This document shows positions 62,712 to 64,000 of a stretch of DNA of 64,000 nt, in pieces. The DNA is from Actinoalloteichus caeruleus DSM 43889. Its GTDB lineage: Bacteria; Actinomycetota; Actinomycetes; Mycobacteriales; Pseudonocardiaceae. Each line of letters opens with the position of its first letter. Positions within the stretch are counted from its first letter, which is position 1. The notes below the pieces were generated by a model that saw nothing but the letters and a program-made list of their open reading frames with translations, was not told the DNA's origin and did no database searches. The position numbers and the translations under genes are program-made. The DNA is taken from NCBI RefSeq assembly GCF_000429185.2, contig NZ_AUBJ02000001.1, positions 5,704,001-5,768,000 of the forward strand, in the 5' to 3' direction.

Positions 62712-64000
62712 ATGGCTGGCCGGACCACGACGACAGGACGTAGCTCGAACCGGAAGGGCGGCTCGTCGAAGTCCGGCGGCACCCGGTCCGGCACCCGGTC
62801 CCGCTCCGCCGCCGCCCGGAAGAAGAGCCGTCCCAAGGGGGTCCGGGGCGGCTGGTCGGTGCTGGCACGCGGTGTCGGTGGCATGGCCAGGGCGGTCGGC
62901 CGCACCCGGGACCTCGACCCGGCGCACCGCAGGGACGGCGCGGCCATGGTGTTGATCGCGTTGGCGATCGTCACCGCCGCCGGTGTGTGGTGGCGGGCGG
63001 GCGGTCCGGTCGGCGAGTGGGTCGACGTCGCGCTGCGCAGCTTCGCGGGCCTGGCCGCGGCGGTGGTCCCGGTCGTGCTGTTCGGCACCGGCATCGCCAT
63101 GTTCCGGCACCAGTCCCTTCCGGACGCGCGGATGCGCCACGTCCTCGGGTCGCTGCTCATGGGGCTCGCCGCTCTCGGCATCCTGCACCTGTCCACCGGA
63201 GCGCCCCAGGAACCGGCCGCCTGGCGGGAGTCGGCGGGCGTCATCGGTTTCGTGGCGGGCGGGCCGCTCGGGCAGGGCCTCACCGGTCCGGTCGCCATCG
63301 CCTTACTCGCCCTGATCGTCTGCTTCGGGCTGCTCGTCTTCACCGGGACGCCGGTCAGCCGGATCCCGGAGCGGTGGCGTGAACTCGTCGGTGACGAGGA
63401 ACCCGCGCCCAGCCGCGGCCCACGACCCCGCCGTACCCGGGCGGCCGAGGTCGGGACGCGCGAGGACGTTGAGCCCGAGGAGGACCGGCCCGCCCGCCGC
63501 CCCCGCCGCCGGGCGGCCGCGCGGGAGGACGCGGATCCGGTGGGCGACACCGGGGAGGCCGAGGAGGTCGCGGCCGCCGAGCCGGCCCGGCCAGCCGCAG
63601 CGGCGGCCGCCGCCCGTGCGGTCGCGCACCCGCCGGCCGCCGACCAGGAGACCGGCGCCGGCACCGCCGAGCGGGCGAAGGGAACGCCCTTCACCGTCCG
63701 GGCCGTGGAGGGCGACTACCGGTTGCCGCCGCCCGAACTGCTCCGCGCTGGCGACCCGCCGAAGGCCCGCAGCCGCGCCAACGACGCCATGATCGACGCC
63801 ATCCAGGGCGTCCTGGAGCAGTTCAAGATCGACGCGCGGGTCACCGGGTTCACCCGGGGGCCGACGGTCACCCGGTACGAGGTGGAGCTGGGCCCTGGCG
63901 TGAAGGTCGAGAAGATCACCGCGCTCACCAAGAACATCGCCTACGCGGCCGCGACCGACAACGTCCGGCTGCTGGCCCCCATCCCGGGGAAGTCCGCCGT
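62712..64000 (+). CDS. ftsK: DNA translocase FtsK/SpoIIIE, N-terminal part, cut by the window end
   Basis: 429 codons are visible and the frame is open at the edge. A basic N terminus is followed by four membrane helices (about 78-210), an acidic/Arg/Ala linker and the start of the motor's alpha domain (VTGFTRGPTVTRYEVELGPG, then KITALTKNIAYAAA). The Walker motifs and gamma domain lie beyond 64000. It pumps chromosomal DNA at the division septum. The order dapA-rnj-ftsK is conserved in actinobacteria. Confidence 0.93.
   Translation, partial: MAGRTTTTGRSSNRKGGSSKSGGTRSGTRSRSAAARKKSRPKGVRGGWSVLARGVGGMARAVGRTRDLDPAHRRDGAAMVLIALAIVTAAGVWWRAGGPVGEWVDVALRSFAGLAAAVVPVVLFGTGIAMFRHQSLPDARMRHVLGSLLMGLAALGILHLSTGAPQEPAAWRESAGVIGFVAGGPLGQGLTGPVAIALLALIVCFGLLVFTGTPVSRIPERWRELVGDEEPAPSRGPRPRRTRAAEVGTREDVEPEEDRPARRPRRRAAAREDADPVGDTGEAEEVAAAEPARPAAAAAAARAVAHPPAADQETGAGTAERAKGTPFTVRAVEGDYRLPPPELLRAGDPPKARSRANDAMIDAIQGVLEQFKIDARVTGFTRGPTVTRYEVELGPGVKVEKITALTKNIAYAAATDNVRLLAPIPGKSA

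Overview
The window is high-GC actinobacterial chromosome with frequent GTG starts, GTGA/ATGA stop-start overlaps and many TANNNT -10 boxes placed 7-8 nt before start codons. The gene order cysG, proS, ferritin-like protein, lipoprotein, rimP, nusA, ylxR, infB, rbfA, dinF, truB, ribF, rpsO, pnp, M16 peptidase, dapB, thyX, dapA, rnj, ftsK follows the mycobacterial/Streptomyces backbone. Together with a type I-E-like CRISPR repeat this suggests a member of the Pseudonocardiales or a relative. The genus cannot be fixed from sequence alone.

Layout. 1-7.8 kb is accessory: SRPBCC protein, M48 protease, two secreted S1 proteases flanking a LysE exporter, an ElaA acetyltransferase, BioF, and a divergent cytochrome P450. 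8.2-12.3 kb holds three corrinoid/siroheme genes (cobM with a long disordered tail, cobL, cysG). 12.4-14.7 kb is a translationally coupled LLM flavin oxidoreductase / FMN reductase / MarR operon with a candidate operator. 14.8-18.9 kb is a siderophore ABC importer with an IdeR/DmdR1-type iron box. 19.1-22.8 kb has a DEAD-box helicase, an unknown small protein and yaaA. 23.2-32 kb runs from proS through a membrane protein, an LLM enzyme, YjbQ, a class V aminotransferase and a Pro/Gly-rich membrane protein to a ferritin-like/lipoprotein pair. 32.2-47.4 kb is translation and RNA metabolism (rimP-nusA-ylxR-infB, rbfA, truB, ribF, rpsO, pnp) with a MATE pump and a CGNR regulator. 47.5-58.1 kb holds peptidase, lysine-biosynthesis (dapB, dapA), thyX and rnj genes, an AlkX/YcaQ-like DNA glycosylase and a ribbon-helix-helix/DUF4097 pair. 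58.2-64 kb has a large FAD/Fe-S dehydrogenase, a four-repeat CRISPR array without cas genes, an acyltransferase, and ftsK running off the end.

Five genes show broken reading frames. Four of them (helicase tail, the membrane protein beside proS, infB, the ribbon-helix-helix gene) each need exactly one extra base, in GC-rich or homopolymer sequence, to restore the expected protein. Because infB is essential, this points to consensus errors in the assembly. The fifth, an ACT-domain gene after thyX, has several indels and no start codon and looks like a true pseudogene.

The most interesting non-coding signals are an array of four ATGACRYCAYY boxes over the start of the ribbon-helix-helix gene, the small CRISPR array, the iron box, the MarR operator candidate, and the leaderless-promoter pattern seen at eleven genes.
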